Shown: positions 30,901-36,642 of the stretch, in pieces | Layout: every line of letters starts with the position of its first letter | How positions within the stretch are numbered: position 1 is the stretch's first letter | Assembly: GCA_002729695.1 (NCBI GenBank) | Contig: PBYQ01000004.1 | Coordinates: forward strand, 46,607-110,606 | DNA length: 64,000 nucleotides | Source: Citromicrobium sp. | Lineage (GTDB): Bacteria > Pseudomonadota > Alphaproteobacteria > Sphingomonadales > Sphingomonadaceae | Reading direction: 5' to 3' | Position numbers and translations under genes: made by a program | Notes under the pieces: generated by a model | The model's input: only the letters and a program-made list of their open reading frames with translations | Databases searched by the model: none | Told to the model about the DNA's origin: nothing

Positions 30901-33900
30901 AACCAAGGGGCTGGGCGGTTCACCGTCACCGGCGATCTTGCATCGAACGGGTCGGACATCCGCAACCTCGGCACTGCGGTACTGTCCGTCATGGGGGGCA
31001 ACCTCGCCGGGGTCGGTACGCTGCTCAACGCATCGTCCGGCGCAGGCGGCGACGCTGGGCTGACGATTGCGGAGGGCCGCACGCTGGCGGCTGACCTGGT
31101 CGCCAATAGCGGCGAGATCCTGCTCGGCGGCACTCTCGCGGCCAGGCTGGAGCAGTCGGCCGGAATGCTGACGAACAATGGTGCCGTAACCGGCGACCTC
31201 ATCGCGAGCGGCGGCACCGTGACCGGCGCGGGCAGCTTTGGCGGCGACGTGACGATCCTCGCCGATGCCACCTTCGCCCCCGGAACCGTGGGTAGTGCGG
31301 CGACGCTCGACATTGGCGGGGTGTTCGGGCTTGGCGGAACGGCCAGCTACGATCTTGTTACTGCGGATGTTATCGGCGGCGCGGACAACGACCTGATTGC
31401 CGCGGGCAGCGTGGTCATCGACGGCGGCACGCTCGACCTCAACAACGCGGGCGCGGGCACCTATCGCCTCGTCAACACAGGCGGTGCGGGCAGTATCGCA
31501 ATCGGCGACTACGACCTCGTCAACGCGGCAGAGGGCTCGCGGATCTACACGACCGGCGGCGGGCAGTTCCTCAATGTGCAGGTCGGCTTCCTCTCGACCC
31601 AGTACTGGGATGGCAGCGCGAACGCAGGCAATGGAGCCATCGATGGCGGTTCCGGCGTCTGGACCAATGCACCCGGCGGGACGAACTGGACCGTCGCGAC
31701 CGGCACTTTGAACAATTCGTGGCAGGGAACTGCCAACCCTCCGGTCACCGCGGTCTTCGGCGGAACGGCCGGCACGGTCTCGGTCGATGACGGCGCGGGC
31801 TATATCGGCTTCGGCGCGATGCGCTTCGACGAGAACGGATACGTCATCGCCGACGCCGGTGACGGCGCTACGCCAGTTCTGGGCGCGAACGGCTCCGCTG
31901 CGAACGTCTTTGCAGGCATTGCCAGCAGCGAGGGCGGCATCGCCAGCACGATCACGGTGGCGGATGCGAACAACACCGCGCGGATCGAGGCTGGAATCGC
32001 GGGTGTGTCCCCGACAACGGGCCTGATCGTCGATGGCGCGGGCACGCTCGAGCTGGCAGGCAATAACGAGGGTCTGACCGGCACCATTGCGGTCCTCGAC
32101 GGAACGCTGCGCGCGAGCGGCGGCGCGGCGGTTTCGAACGCTTCCGCCGTCATCCTGCGTGGGGATGCGCGGTTCGAAATCGCCGACGACGAAGCGATCG
32201 GCGCCCTCGACGGCGGAGCGGCCACCACTGTCGCACTTGGCGGCAATAGCCTGATCGCCGGCGTCAACGGCGACGATACGACCTTCGGCGGCGTCATCTC
32301 GGGCACCGGCGACTTCGTGAAGGCCGGGGCGGGCACGCTGACCCTCACCGGCGCAAACACCTATACCGGCATCACCGGGGTGACGGACGGTGCCCTGATC
32401 CTCGGCGCGGACAATGTCCTTGCGGACGACACGGCGGTGGCGGTTCAAAGCGCGACGCTTGATCTGCAAGGTCATTCCGATACCGTTGGCATGGTCCAGC
32501 TGGTCGATGGCGTCCTGGCGGGTTCGGGGACGCTGAGCGCAGCTCAATACCAGCTTGCCGACGCGCAGGTGGATGCCAACCTCGGCACGGGTGCGCTTTT
32601 CCAGACCGGCGGCACGTCCGTACTCGGCGGGACGTCGGCGGCAGACATCGTCGCAATCGGCGCAGGCACGCTTCGCCTCGGGGCGAACGAGCGGCTCACC
32701 GATAGCGCGAGTGTGCAGGTCGACGAGAACGCAACGTTCGACCTTGCCGGGACGAGCGAGACGATTGCCGCGCTCTACGGGATGGGTTCGCTCGATCTGG
32801 GAGCGGGACGACTGACGCTGGGCGGCACCGGGCTCGACTCGGGCTTCGGCGGGCTGCTCACCGGCACCGGGACGCTGGCCAAGACTGGCAGCGGCATGTT
32901 CACGCTGCTGGGTGACCAGCAGGGCTGGACCGGCGATCTCAAAGTGCAGGGCGGCACGCTGCGGTTCGTCGGCAATAGCGGTGGCGGAGCGCTCATTTCG
33001 GGCGGCATGCTGTCGGGCAATGCAAGTTTTGCATCCGCGCTTACGATGACGGGTGGCACGATCTCCCCGGGCATCGCGGATGCACCGATAGGCGTCATCA
33101 CTGCGCAGACGATCGACCTGACCGGAGGAACGGCGCTGTTCGACTTCCGCTCGCCAGTATCCGGCGGCGGGGCCGACATGCTGCTGGCCAGCGGTGCGAT
33201 CACCATCTCGGGCACGCAAGTGTCGATCGCCAGCGATGACCCGCGCACCAGCTTCCCGGCAGTCCAGCGGTACGCGATCGTGCAGGGCAACAGCCTGAGC
33301 GGCACCTTCGCCAATGGCGATAGCTTCGAGCAGATGGAGGGCGAGCCGCAGCTGTTCTGGCGCCTGCGCTACGATCTTGTCGAAAATGGCGTGGCGCTGG
33401 AAGTGCGGCGGACGTACGACTTCGCCGCCAATCTAAGCGAGGGCCGGACGCCCAACCAGATCGCGGTGGCGACCACGCTCAGCAAGGGACAGCTGGATAT
33501 TGGTGATGCGTTCTCCGACGCGATCCTGCCGCTGAGCGATCTGGAGGAATCCGATCAGCTGCGCGCGTTCGATAGTATGGGGGGCGAAAGCCTGACCAGC
33601 GCAACGACTGCCGCCTTCATCGAAGGCCAGCGTTTCGCCGACCTACTGACCCAGCGCATTTACTCCAAGGCACTGATGAAGGCCGACACGAATGGTCCCA
33701 CGCAAGCCCGCTCGCTGGCACCGGTTCGGGCGGGCGAGGCGAATGCCCTGTCCGCACCGGACATCGCCTCGGTCTCGATGTGGATGCAGGGCTTCGGCGG
33801 TGCCACGCAGCTCGATGGAGACGCGGTGACGCGCGACCTGCGCACCGACGCCAGCGGTTTCGCCGGTGGTATCGAGGCGCGCTACGGCGTGTTCAAGGTA

Positions 33901-34608
33901 GGCGTCGCCGGTGGCTACACCGACGGCAGCTACGACGTCCGGTCGCTCGGGGCGAGCATGCAGGGTGAGTCAGTGCATGTTGGTGGCTACCTGGGTTACG
34001 AGGGCGAGGCAGCCTTCGCGGGGCTGTTCGGCGCCTATCAGAAGAGCGACGTCGACAGCACGCGTTCGGTCGCTGCGGCCAACAGCTCGCCGCTCATTGC
34101 ACAGGCGCAAATCGACATGGAGGGGCGCACGCTTGGCGGCTTTGCGGGTTATCGTGCGCCGGTTGGCGGGGGCCTCGTCCTCGCGCCGATGGTGGGTGTG
34201 GCCAACATCCGCATCAAGCGCGACGGTTTTGATGAAACCGGGGCGGCCCCCCTGAACCTGCAGGTGTCGAAAGAAACGCGCAATGTCACCTACGGCACCG
34301 CACAACTGCGCCTGAGCACGGTAACCCCTGTCGGGGGAGGGACGTTCGAGCCGTACCTCGCTGGCGGGGTCGAGCGCTACTGGGGCGACCGGGGCGCGGT
34401 CAGCGACATGAAGTTTGCCGGTGCTGCGGGCGACATGGGTTCGTTCCGGATCATCGGTGCTCCGCTTGAGGAGACGGTAGGTGTCGTCGGCGCAGGCTTC
34501 GACGTGCGGCCGAACGATCGCTTCGAAATCGGTGCAAGCGCAAGCGCGCGCGTTGGAGAGCGCGTCACTCAGGGCACCGTGGAAATGCACGCACGTATCC
34601 GCTTCTGA
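18979..34608 (+). CDS. Giant autotransporter adhesin, 5209 residues
   Basis: A type Va secreted surface protein. The start at 18979 has AGGGG upstream. A long basic signal peptide (about 44 residues, ending PAFAQ) is followed by a Gly-rich segment to about residue 290, then several thousand residues of beta-strand repeats of the autotransporter-associated (PATR) type: LTKTGTGTLTLSGANTYTGGT, some 20-30 times. The protein ends in a beta-barrel domain (about 4935-5209, from SMWMQGFGG) with terminal Phe (ARIRF), as expected for BamA-assembled barrels. No protease motif or cleavage site was recognised. A near-duplicated 330-residue block occurs twice (see repeats). Probably an adhesin or biofilm matrix protein; ligand unknown. 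Divergent from a LysR regulator; closed by three hairpins. Confidence 0.95.
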   Translation: MGLTVAQSGGNGNSVNRKARTLRRAALIGGASALALTIAAPAFAQDGGGSGGNGRHVGAGGAGGAGPDGQDGADGETGVYNGSAQGAGGGGGGAGGGDGGAGGAGRDANNIPRPGAAGGAGGTGPGGDGQAGDAANFDNGSGGGGGGAHGISTTDLNGSLVNTSVTGGAGGAGGSGSSGVGYGGGGGGGEGGYGVVFRANTGLLFSTNSSINGGAGGNGGDAGFSNAGNGGTGGVGVYLAGGGAIFTNAGAVTGGAGGAAGASNIPSLKGLAGSGGSGVYGSSMKVINAGSISGGLSGDGVTRANAVTFGVGANVFEYQAGSSVTGNVVGDGNDLFRLSGTNNGSFDVGQFGSTYQGFSSFAKIGTSVFTLTGTTTQLTPWTITAGTLAITSDAALGDSSGALTFGGTAALRTDADVAMARDIVLGGAPIFDISAGTTLTLASTLSGSAFQVEKTGSGTLVLSGDNSSINDFLVINQGTLRLATSNAWGGYVELADGSTLDYVDGVTITNRLQNFDDGVVTLNQSGGSATQAAEFFATGMDVVKTGSGNLTLANSNYYSGTTTVAEGTLTAAHRFALGVTGTGPNPSPAGITIVQDGATLALDDVTTAESISITGGGTAGAGALQNLRGNSRIEGAVALAGESVIGVGQGALTIAGVISGAAGIAKTGAGSLTLSGANTYTGTTTVSEGTLTVANNGALGTADGGTIVQDGATLAFNAPVLNIADAISITGTGASGAGALRLQNGDTSLNGLVTLTGDSRVVVNEGGINFRGGVTGDYDLTLNGLGNLQRVVAFSSDLDIGDNDVIADNITVAFYAGNSFTGDVRINSSTLELAAGGASTIDDNARLTMTASGRFVRLTLYQDETIGSLAGSSGFISAGNGDRVLTLGGDNTSTSFGGEFITGGGTLSVVKTGTGTMTLSRASNFQNNPFLGGFTIAGGTLAISADRVLGADSAALTFDGADATLRTLADLSSARNISLTGGGIFETDADTTATFSGVVSGNGSLTKTGTGTLELTGANTYTGETSLDAGTIRIGANSALGTNGLTAADGTTLDFADGISITNNIVPNGNLTLNQSGGSASHSGAITGPGGITKTGTGALTLAGIQTYDGVTTVAEGTLAVSSDFSLGSTVGNTIVADGATLDLQGVTTSEAITISGTGVNGAGALRNSNQYARLNGRVTLAADSTIGSGPSTLELRGGIEGNHDLTVNAAAIMYISSDLAIGDGDLTIDGTGIVVLERDNSFTGDVTVNGGRLTSGADDGTVYDTIDDTAALTLGTGTSWRLAQSDETIGSLSGNGDVYIDGFLTSGRIARLTVGGNNASTTFGGRLREQNIGVLSLTKTGGGALTLTGDNTYSGGTILERGTLILGTSTALGTGTLQAANDTSLLLADGINVANAIELTGDASGNLVFGGGSGEATVSGVISGAAAIAKVDPGTLVLTGANTYTGGTQIFEGTIAIGSDAALGDEGGAIRITGPNGTLRTTAEFTLYHDIVLDASGSIDTDANISTLMYGYVSGAGSLTKKGAGTLNLLEGNTYGGDTFLTEGTLGIYGSDALSTGRLFASDATTITYGRYDIGNAVQISGNVRANMDFGTATQSGVVSGSGALTKIGGGTIRLSVANTYTGGTTLSQGGLFLGNNSALGTGSLTAADGTLLSFGNNLRITSAMTLNGQVSFEQEGGTAELRNAISGTGGITKTGSGELNISGANDYTGETLVSAGSLRLVSAGTLGTTDGGVRVLDGASLTLDATTLTEGVTISGAGLGGTGALRATRLNSTVSGPITLADAATIGSEVSGFRITGGITGDHDLAIAGGGSTIIEGGLNIGTGVLTKNSTGNLTLGGDSTFAGGTLLNAGRLFVLSDRALGTGTLTAADGTRLTFNNPANLANDVTLNGNLGVGTYFSGGTLSGVVSGSGSLTKELSGTLTLSGANTYEGGTFLTSGGLRLVNDGALGMGALTASDSTLIEYANGVTIGNAIALNGVVELSPTTGTSEQTGLISGDGTLNKVGTGLLLLDGANTYTGGTRISGGVLAIGSDASLGAASSALTFSGFNNATLQLRGYWNTSRAININAVSAKIDNFGYDADIAGSITGGGVLALFGSGTVTLSGTNTHSGGTYLYGGRLVLTNSSAVGTGDMFANNATTISLASAVGLNNDLEFTGDIVFDQSAGDASFAGGITQFDTGSLTKTGAGNLVLSGASTYYGNTVVAEGTLTATSASALGSTEGGTIVRDGASLALNGTFDLAESLHLSGTGVLGLGALQQRGGQVGIDGSITLDAASTIASYSGTLTLNGGVSGAHDLAIGGDVNIASDVQIGAGTLTMNAGATLTLTGNNTYTGGTVLNAGTVVIGNESAFGTGTITARNATIGFGAADIALSNAIDLQGGLTLDIGGTNAQVDGGISGAGMVLIMGSGTMQLSGANTYSGNTGLVDATLTLANDSALGTSTLLAGAGSTVDYADGVTIGNLVGLTGGVFMNQGLGSATQSGLIEGADSSLTKTGTGILTLTGRNTYTGGTNVQAGTLLVNGDQSAATGLTSVFGGATLGGKGVVGGDVTLADGASLNPGTSPGTLTINGNLALSGGSILNFEFGEAGVAGGSLNDLVNVGGDLTLDGTLNVTTSAGGTFGAGVYRVFNYDGTLTDNGLDLGSTPTDSVFVQTSVANQVNLVNSAGLTFGFWDGAAGANNDAIDGGDGVWQSGSGNANWTGANGAINGAYDDGTFAIFQGVAGNVSIDNSLGDVTASGLQFVTNDYVIDGDTLTLTGGAQSTIRVGDGTAGGAGVTATIAADIGGATQLVKTDLGTLVLSGDNTYTGGTSLANGTLVLGSSDALGTGTLSAADGTQIEYRSLTGIVSIANAIELTGAVDFAVDGADAFQNGRISGSGSVQKLGFGYLNLTGFNSYSGGTTIGNGTLAIERDESLGAASGALTFAGGQTTLRLLGDWGTSRTIALNGSQAIIDDFGWNADISGTISGTGALTLDGSGTVTLSGRNTYQGGTSLRGGALTLRNNAGLGTGSLATAGGTTVSLADGLTIANAVRLGGRTTVESAGASTLSGQISGTGSLLKTGTGTLTLSGANLYTGGTTLSEGALALGSNNALGSGALSAADGATVVYGDGVAIDNAVNLTGAVSFDQTGASASQRGVMTGSGSLTKNGTGTFTVTGNNTYSGTTTIAGGTLKVTSNDALGTTAGGTIVENGATLALAGLFGLNVQENITLAGSGVGGSGALRADGGINTVGGQLTLTDATTIASNAALSLLGGITGDYDLTITGRTTLIRSDLAIGTHSLIVDAGLVSLESNNSFTGDVIVKSGTLQLGAGDGDSTIGDMARLTVNAGATVDVAQAGETIGSLTGSGQVTSYGGDRRLTLGGDNSSTTFSGTLTQYDGASLALTKVGGGTFTLTGENSYTGGTSLDAGALVIGSDAALGTGALNAAGGTAIGFIGDRTLGNAIGLSGAVALDTDANSVIQNGVVSGTGTLAKTGTGTLTLAGANSYTGGTDVLAGTLLVNGDQSAATGQTSVFGGATLGGNGTIGGDVTLADGASLNPGTSPGTLTIDGNLALSGGSILNFEFGEAGVAGGSLNDLVNVGGDLTLDGTLNVSRTAGGTFGAGVYRVFNYDGALTDNGLMLGSAPTANLYIQTSVANQVNLINTTGMTFGFWDGAAGASNGTIDGGDGVWQNSTGNLNWTGANGASNGAYDDGTYAIFQGAAGTVSIDTSLGDVTASGAQFVTDGYVIGGDTLTLTGSAESIIRVGDGTASGANVTTTIAADIAGATRLIKTDLGTLVLSGDNSYTGGTSLEDGALVLGSDKALGTGTLSAEEGTAIGFVADLTIANAVALDGTVAFDTGANSVTQDGVVSGGGTLAKIGSGTLSLTAANTYAGTIDVQAGTLANSGTVSAVINRAAFTNSGIAGDVGNTGTLDNSGTLASLVNEGTAILDTTSIVSGSVSNLAGANLSSSGTLSGAVVNEGTFNAQGAANATISNQGAGRFTVTGDLASNGSDIRNLGTAVLSVMGGNLAGVGTLLNASSGAGGDAGLTIAEGRTLAADLVANSGEILLGGTLAARLEQSAGMLTNNGAVTGDLIASGGTVTGAGSFGGDVTILADATFAPGTVGSAATLDIGGVFGLGGTASYDLVTADVIGGADNDLIAAGSVVIDGGTLDLNNAGAGTYRLVNTGGAGSIAIGDYDLVNAAEGSRIYTTGGGQFLNVQVGFLSTQYWDGSANAGNGAIDGGSGVWTNAPGGTNWTVATGTLNNSWQGTANPPVTAVFGGTAGTVSVDDGAGYIGFGAMRFDENGYVIADAGDGATPVLGANGSAANVFAGIASSEGGIASTITVADANNTARIEAGIAGVSPTTGLIVDGAGTLELAGNNEGLTGTIAVLDGTLRASGGAAVSNASAVILRGDARFEIADDEAIGALDGGAATTVALGGNSLIAGVNGDDTTFGGVISGTGDFVKAGAGTLTLTGANTYTGITGVTDGALILGADNVLADDTAVAVQSATLDLQGHSDTVGMVQLVDGVLAGSGTLSAAQYQLADAQVDANLGTGALFQTGGTSVLGGTSAADIVAIGAGTLRLGANERLTDSASVQVDENATFDLAGTSETIAALYGMGSLDLGAGRLTLGGTGLDSGFGGLLTGTGTLAKTGSGMFTLLGDQQGWTGDLKVQGGTLRFVGNSGGGALISGGMLSGNASFASALTMTGGTISPGIADAPIGVITAQTIDLTGGTALFDFRSPVSGGGADMLLASGAITISGTQVSIASDDPRTSFPAVQRYAIVQGNSLSGTFANGDSFEQMEGEPQLFWRLRYDLVENGVALEVRRTYDFAANLSEGRTPNQIAVATTLSKGQLDIGDAFSDAILPLSDLEESDQLRAFDSMGGESLTSATTAAFIEGQRFADLLTQRIYSKALMKADTNGPTQARSLAPVRAGEANALSAPDIASVSMWMQGFGGATQLDGDAVTRDLRTDASGFAGGIEARYGVFKVGVAGGYTDGSYDVRSLGASMQGESVHVGGYLGYEGEAAFAGLFGAYQKSDVDSTRSVAAANSSPLIAQAQIDMEGRTLGGFAGYRAPVGGGLVLAPMVGVANIRIKRDGFDETGAAPLNLQVSKETRNVTYGTAQLRLSTVTPVGGGTFEPYLAGGVERYWGDRGAVSDMKFAGAAGDMGSFRIIGAPLEETVGVVGAGFDVRPNDRFEIGASASARVGERVTQGTVEMHARIRF
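19113..19560 (+). repeat. Gly-rich low-complexity segment of autotransporter 1
   Basis: Runs of GGC/GGT codons encode poly-Gly patches separated by short Asp/Asn/Ala stretches (GAGGAGPDGQDGADG, AGGGGGGAGGGDGGAGGAG, then GSGGGGGGAHG and GGGGGGGEGGYG). The pattern G-G-X resembles glycine-rich adhesive or PGRS-like sequence. Simple GGC runs here are prone to slippage. Confidence 0.85.
26490..27480 (+). repeat. Internal duplication in autotransporter 1, copy A
   Basis: Aligns without gaps to 29424-30414 at a constant offset of 2934 bases (978 codons), with long runs of near-identical bases. It encodes AGTLLVNGDQSAATG, GASLNPGTSPGTLTI, LNFEFGEAGVAGGSLNDL and FWDGAAGANN, then a return to the TYTGGT repeats. 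Confidence 0.85.
29424..30414 (+). repeat. Internal duplication in autotransporter 1, copy B
   Basis: Second copy of the 26490-27480 block, keeping the reading frame and length. A third, much more diverged relative of its tryptophan-rich portion (YWDGSANAGNGAIDGGSGVW) occurs at about 31603-31760. Confidence 0.85.
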
Positions 34609-34631
34609 CCAAGTCCCTTCAGGGTCAGATC

Positions 34632-34714
34632 ATCGCCCGTCCGCCCAGAGGCGGGCGATTTCGGGCCGCCCGATCGGTGACGACGGGCGGCCCGGCTTTG
34701 CCGGGAAAGCCGGG
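34632..34714 (+). terminator. Cluster of three hairpins after autotransporter 1
   Basis: Three successive stem-loops: ATCGCCCG/CGGGCGAT (34632-34659, followed by TTTC), a perfect ten-pair GGGCCGCCCG/CGGGCGGCCC (34663-34693), and a perfect nine-pair CCCGGCTTT/AAAGCCGGG (34691-34714). The last two share three bases, so they are mutually competing. They lie between two convergent genes and probably act as a terminator for both directions. Confidence 0.6.
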
Positions 34715-34755
34715 CTCATTCGCAGAGTAATCTGGCGCTTCGCATCCTCACCCCT

Positions 34756-35034
34756 TCAATCGGGTTTGGCGGCAGCGATCATGTCCATCATGTTGCGGGC
34801 AGCATCCCTGTCGGCAGGGTCTTCGAAGGCGACATCGAGATCGGGGGCCGAGTCGAGCATGTAGAGCAGCGTCCAGAGCGCGAAGCGCCGACCCCGGTCG
34901 CGCTCCAGACCAAAGTCGACCAGCATTCGATCGATCCCTGCGGGAAACGCACCGGGGTCTACCTCTGCCAGATCCACGGTGCCGAAATAGCGCAACAAGA
35001 GGTCCTGCATTTCCATGCCACTGCGGTAGCGCAC
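34756..35034 (-). CDS. Small hypothetical protein
   Basis: A 92-residue, probably cytoplasmic protein, mostly helical by appearance (MQDLLLRYFGTVDLAEV, FALWTLLYMLDSAPDLDVAF, RDAARNMMDMIAAAKPD). No signal peptide or known motif. The start could be the GTG at 35034 or the ATG at 35016; the GTG frame gives MRYRSGMEMQ. Codon use is like its neighbours, and I have the impression of similar short proteins in related sphingomonads, but I cannot verify that. Function unknown. Confidence 0.6.
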   Translation of the reverse strand: MRYRSGMEMQDLLLRYFGTVDLAEVDPGAFPAGIDRMLVDFGLERDRGRRFALWTLLYMLDSAPDLDVAFEDPADRDAARNMMDMIAAAKPD

Positions 35035-35172
35035 GGGGCACTTCGTGCATAGCCGAGGGGTCCTTTATGTGAACCCGTCCGGCCGCGACCGCGAAAATCC
35101 GCTTTGGCGCGACATGCCCATGCGCCGGTCAATGGTCCGCGCGGCGGCAACCCGCCTGCTGGATGGCGTTAC

Positions 35173-36270
35173 CTAGCGCAGGCTGTTTAGCAGCGAACCA
35201 AGCTCAACCTGCCCATGAACGCCGGTTTTGGCGAAGATGCGCTTGAGGTGTGAACGCACTGTGCTGGGCGCGATGCCGGTTGCCTTGGCGATGGCGTTCG
35301 GCGACTGGCCGTGCGCGATCAGAGCCGCGATCCGGCTTTCGGTCTTCGTCAGGGCAAACACCTGCTGCGCGAGCGTGGCGAGCCGCTCGGTCTGGTCGCT
35401 CACCACGCTTGGCACGACGATGACCGCACGCGTCAGTCGCAGACGCTCGGTGACAGGGAGGGGCCGAAGCAGGACATGCATCGGCGCACCGCCAGCATCG
35501 TGAATGACGACGCTGCTGCCCGAACCCAGCGGATCGACCGCGCGCTGGAACGCGCTTTCGAATTGGCCGGCGTCCTTCGCGTAGGCAGGCAGAAGCCGGT
35601 TAAGCCGGACTGTCAGCCAGTGTCCTTCGGCGAGCATCGCCTCTGCCTGCGGAGACATTGCCACGATCTGACCGCCGACATTGCAGATGAAGATCGGCTT
35701 TGCGAGACTTTCGAAGCTCTGCGCAACCAGCTGGATCTGGTCGCCTTCGAGCGCGAGCTGCAAATCCACAGCATTGCGGAGGGCGAGCGCGAGCAGATCG
35801 AAGGTCTTCTCCTGTTCGCGCGACATTTCGCCTTGCGCCGGATCGCGTATGACGCCGGCACCGATGATCAGGTTCTCGTCCTTGCGGATGTTGATGAGCT
35901 TGCAATAGCCCATCCGGTTGTCCGTGATCCATGCGCCGAACTCCGGTGAACGGGAGGCATCGAGGTCGGGCGTCAGGGAGTGGTCGTCGAAGGCGACCAT
36001 CTCGGGCGCGAATAGACCCACCCGCATCCGCGAATTGATGTGCGGATCGGCTCCGCCGACCTCGACGAACGTCGCCAATGCAGCCGGGTCCGTCTCGGTC
36101 ATGACGTTGTACTGGATGCCAGAGGGCGTCCCGATCCCGATAAGCTGCCCGGTTCGGCTGCCCGTCGCCGCAGCGAACGATGCCATCGCTTCATCCCAGG
36201 CGGCGAGCCCGAACGCAGCTCGCGAAATCAGATGTAACGCTTCGTCGATTGCCTTTGTCGGCACTGTCAC
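35173..36270 (-). CDS. LuxR-family transcriptional regulator with N-terminal sensor region
   Basis: A 365-residue regulator. The C-terminal about 65 residues form a LuxR/GerE helix-turn-helix (FALTKTESRIAALIAHGQSPNAIAKATGIAPSTVRSHLKRIFAKTG). The N-terminal 290 residues have PAS-like stretches (PIFICNVGGQIVAMSPQAEAML at about 195) and no receiver Asp or autoinducer-domain signature, so the signal is unknown and it is not a classical response regulator. GTG start at 36270, preceded by GGGGGGAT. It is divergent from autotransporter 2; the gap has an 11-8-11 inverted repeat 62 bases upstream of this gene. Confidence 0.9.
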   Translation of the reverse strand: MTVPTKAIDEALHLISRAAFGLAAWDEAMASFAAATGSRTGQLIGIGTPSGIQYNVMTETDPAALATFVEVGGADPHINSRMRVGLFAPEMVAFDDHSLTPDLDASRSPEFGAWITDNRMGYCKLINIRKDENLIIGAGVIRDPAQGEMSREQEKTFDLLALALRNAVDLQLALEGDQIQLVAQSFESLAKPIFICNVGGQIVAMSPQAEAMLAEGHWLTVRLNRLLPAYAKDAGQFESAFQRAVDPLGSGSSVVIHDAGGAPMHVLLRPLPVTERLRLTRAVIVVPSVVSDQTERLATLAQQVFALTKTESRIAALIAHGQSPNAIAKATGIAPSTVRSHLKRIFAKTGVHGQVELGSLLNSLR

Positions 36271-36642
36271 ATCCCCCCTGTTGCGGGTGTGAAGTGCGTT
36301 GGTCAGAAAAAAATGTCCAGACCTGAAAACCTACCCCAAATGGGGGTTGTGCCACTTGGGGTGGCTCAATAAAAAAATTCCAGCGATTCTGGGGGGATGA
36401 TCAGTTGCCCAAGAGAGGACTTTCGGGCGCGTACACTTTTCGAAGTGGCGTAGCTTGCGAAGTAGTGTTGTCTTGCGTTGGGCCGCTACCCAACGCCTCT
36501 GGGCGTTGTAGTCGCCCATCGGGCCCAGCGAACCTAAATCAGAAATAGCAGATATTTGCCCGTGCGCCGGCCCGAGAGCCGATGCGCGCGATCTTAAGTG
36601 ATTAATATCGTTTCGTGTTTTCGCAAGTCAGGGAAAGTCTTC
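36271..36642. other. Divergent intergenic region between luxR gene and autotransporter 2
   Basis: These 372 bases contain no convincing gene. They hold an A-tract (36307-36313), the 11-8-11 inverted repeat at 36333-36362, a second A-run (36371-36377), and a small perfect hairpin CAACGCC-TCTG-GGCGTTG at 36491-36508 in what would be the leader of autotransporter 2. The region is AT-richer than its neighbours near the inverted repeat, as expected for promoters. Confidence 0.6.
36333..36362. promoter_or_regulatory. 11-8-11 inverted repeat, candidate LuxR-protein operator
   Basis: Left arm ACCCCAAATGG and right arm CCACTTGGGGT match at ten of eleven positions, separated by GGGTTGTG. Flanked by A-runs on both sides. 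The left arm alone is also a small palindrome (CCCCAAATGGGG). Its position close upstream of the LuxR-type gene and in front of autotransporter 2 suits a shared operator. Confidence 0.5.

Noticed and set aside
30643-33219. Very long open frame (858 codons) on the minus strand, plus similar ones at 21871-23766 and 40525-42879
   Set aside because: They lie wholly opposite the autotransporter genes. High-GC codon use and repeats leave the antisense frames free of stops. Their translations are Arg/Ala/Asp-rich with no signal, domain or Shine-Dalgarno sequence.
18979-34608. Regularly recurring repeats that might suggest a CRISPR-like or tandem satellite array
   Set aside because: The repeats are in-frame protein repeats with variable spacing (GANTYTGGT type) and no constant spacer length.
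36331-36519. 62-codon minus-strand frame in the luxR/autotransporter 2 gap
   Set aside because: It covers the inverted repeat and A-runs, has poor codon use and no Shine-Dalgarno; the region is better explained as regulatory.
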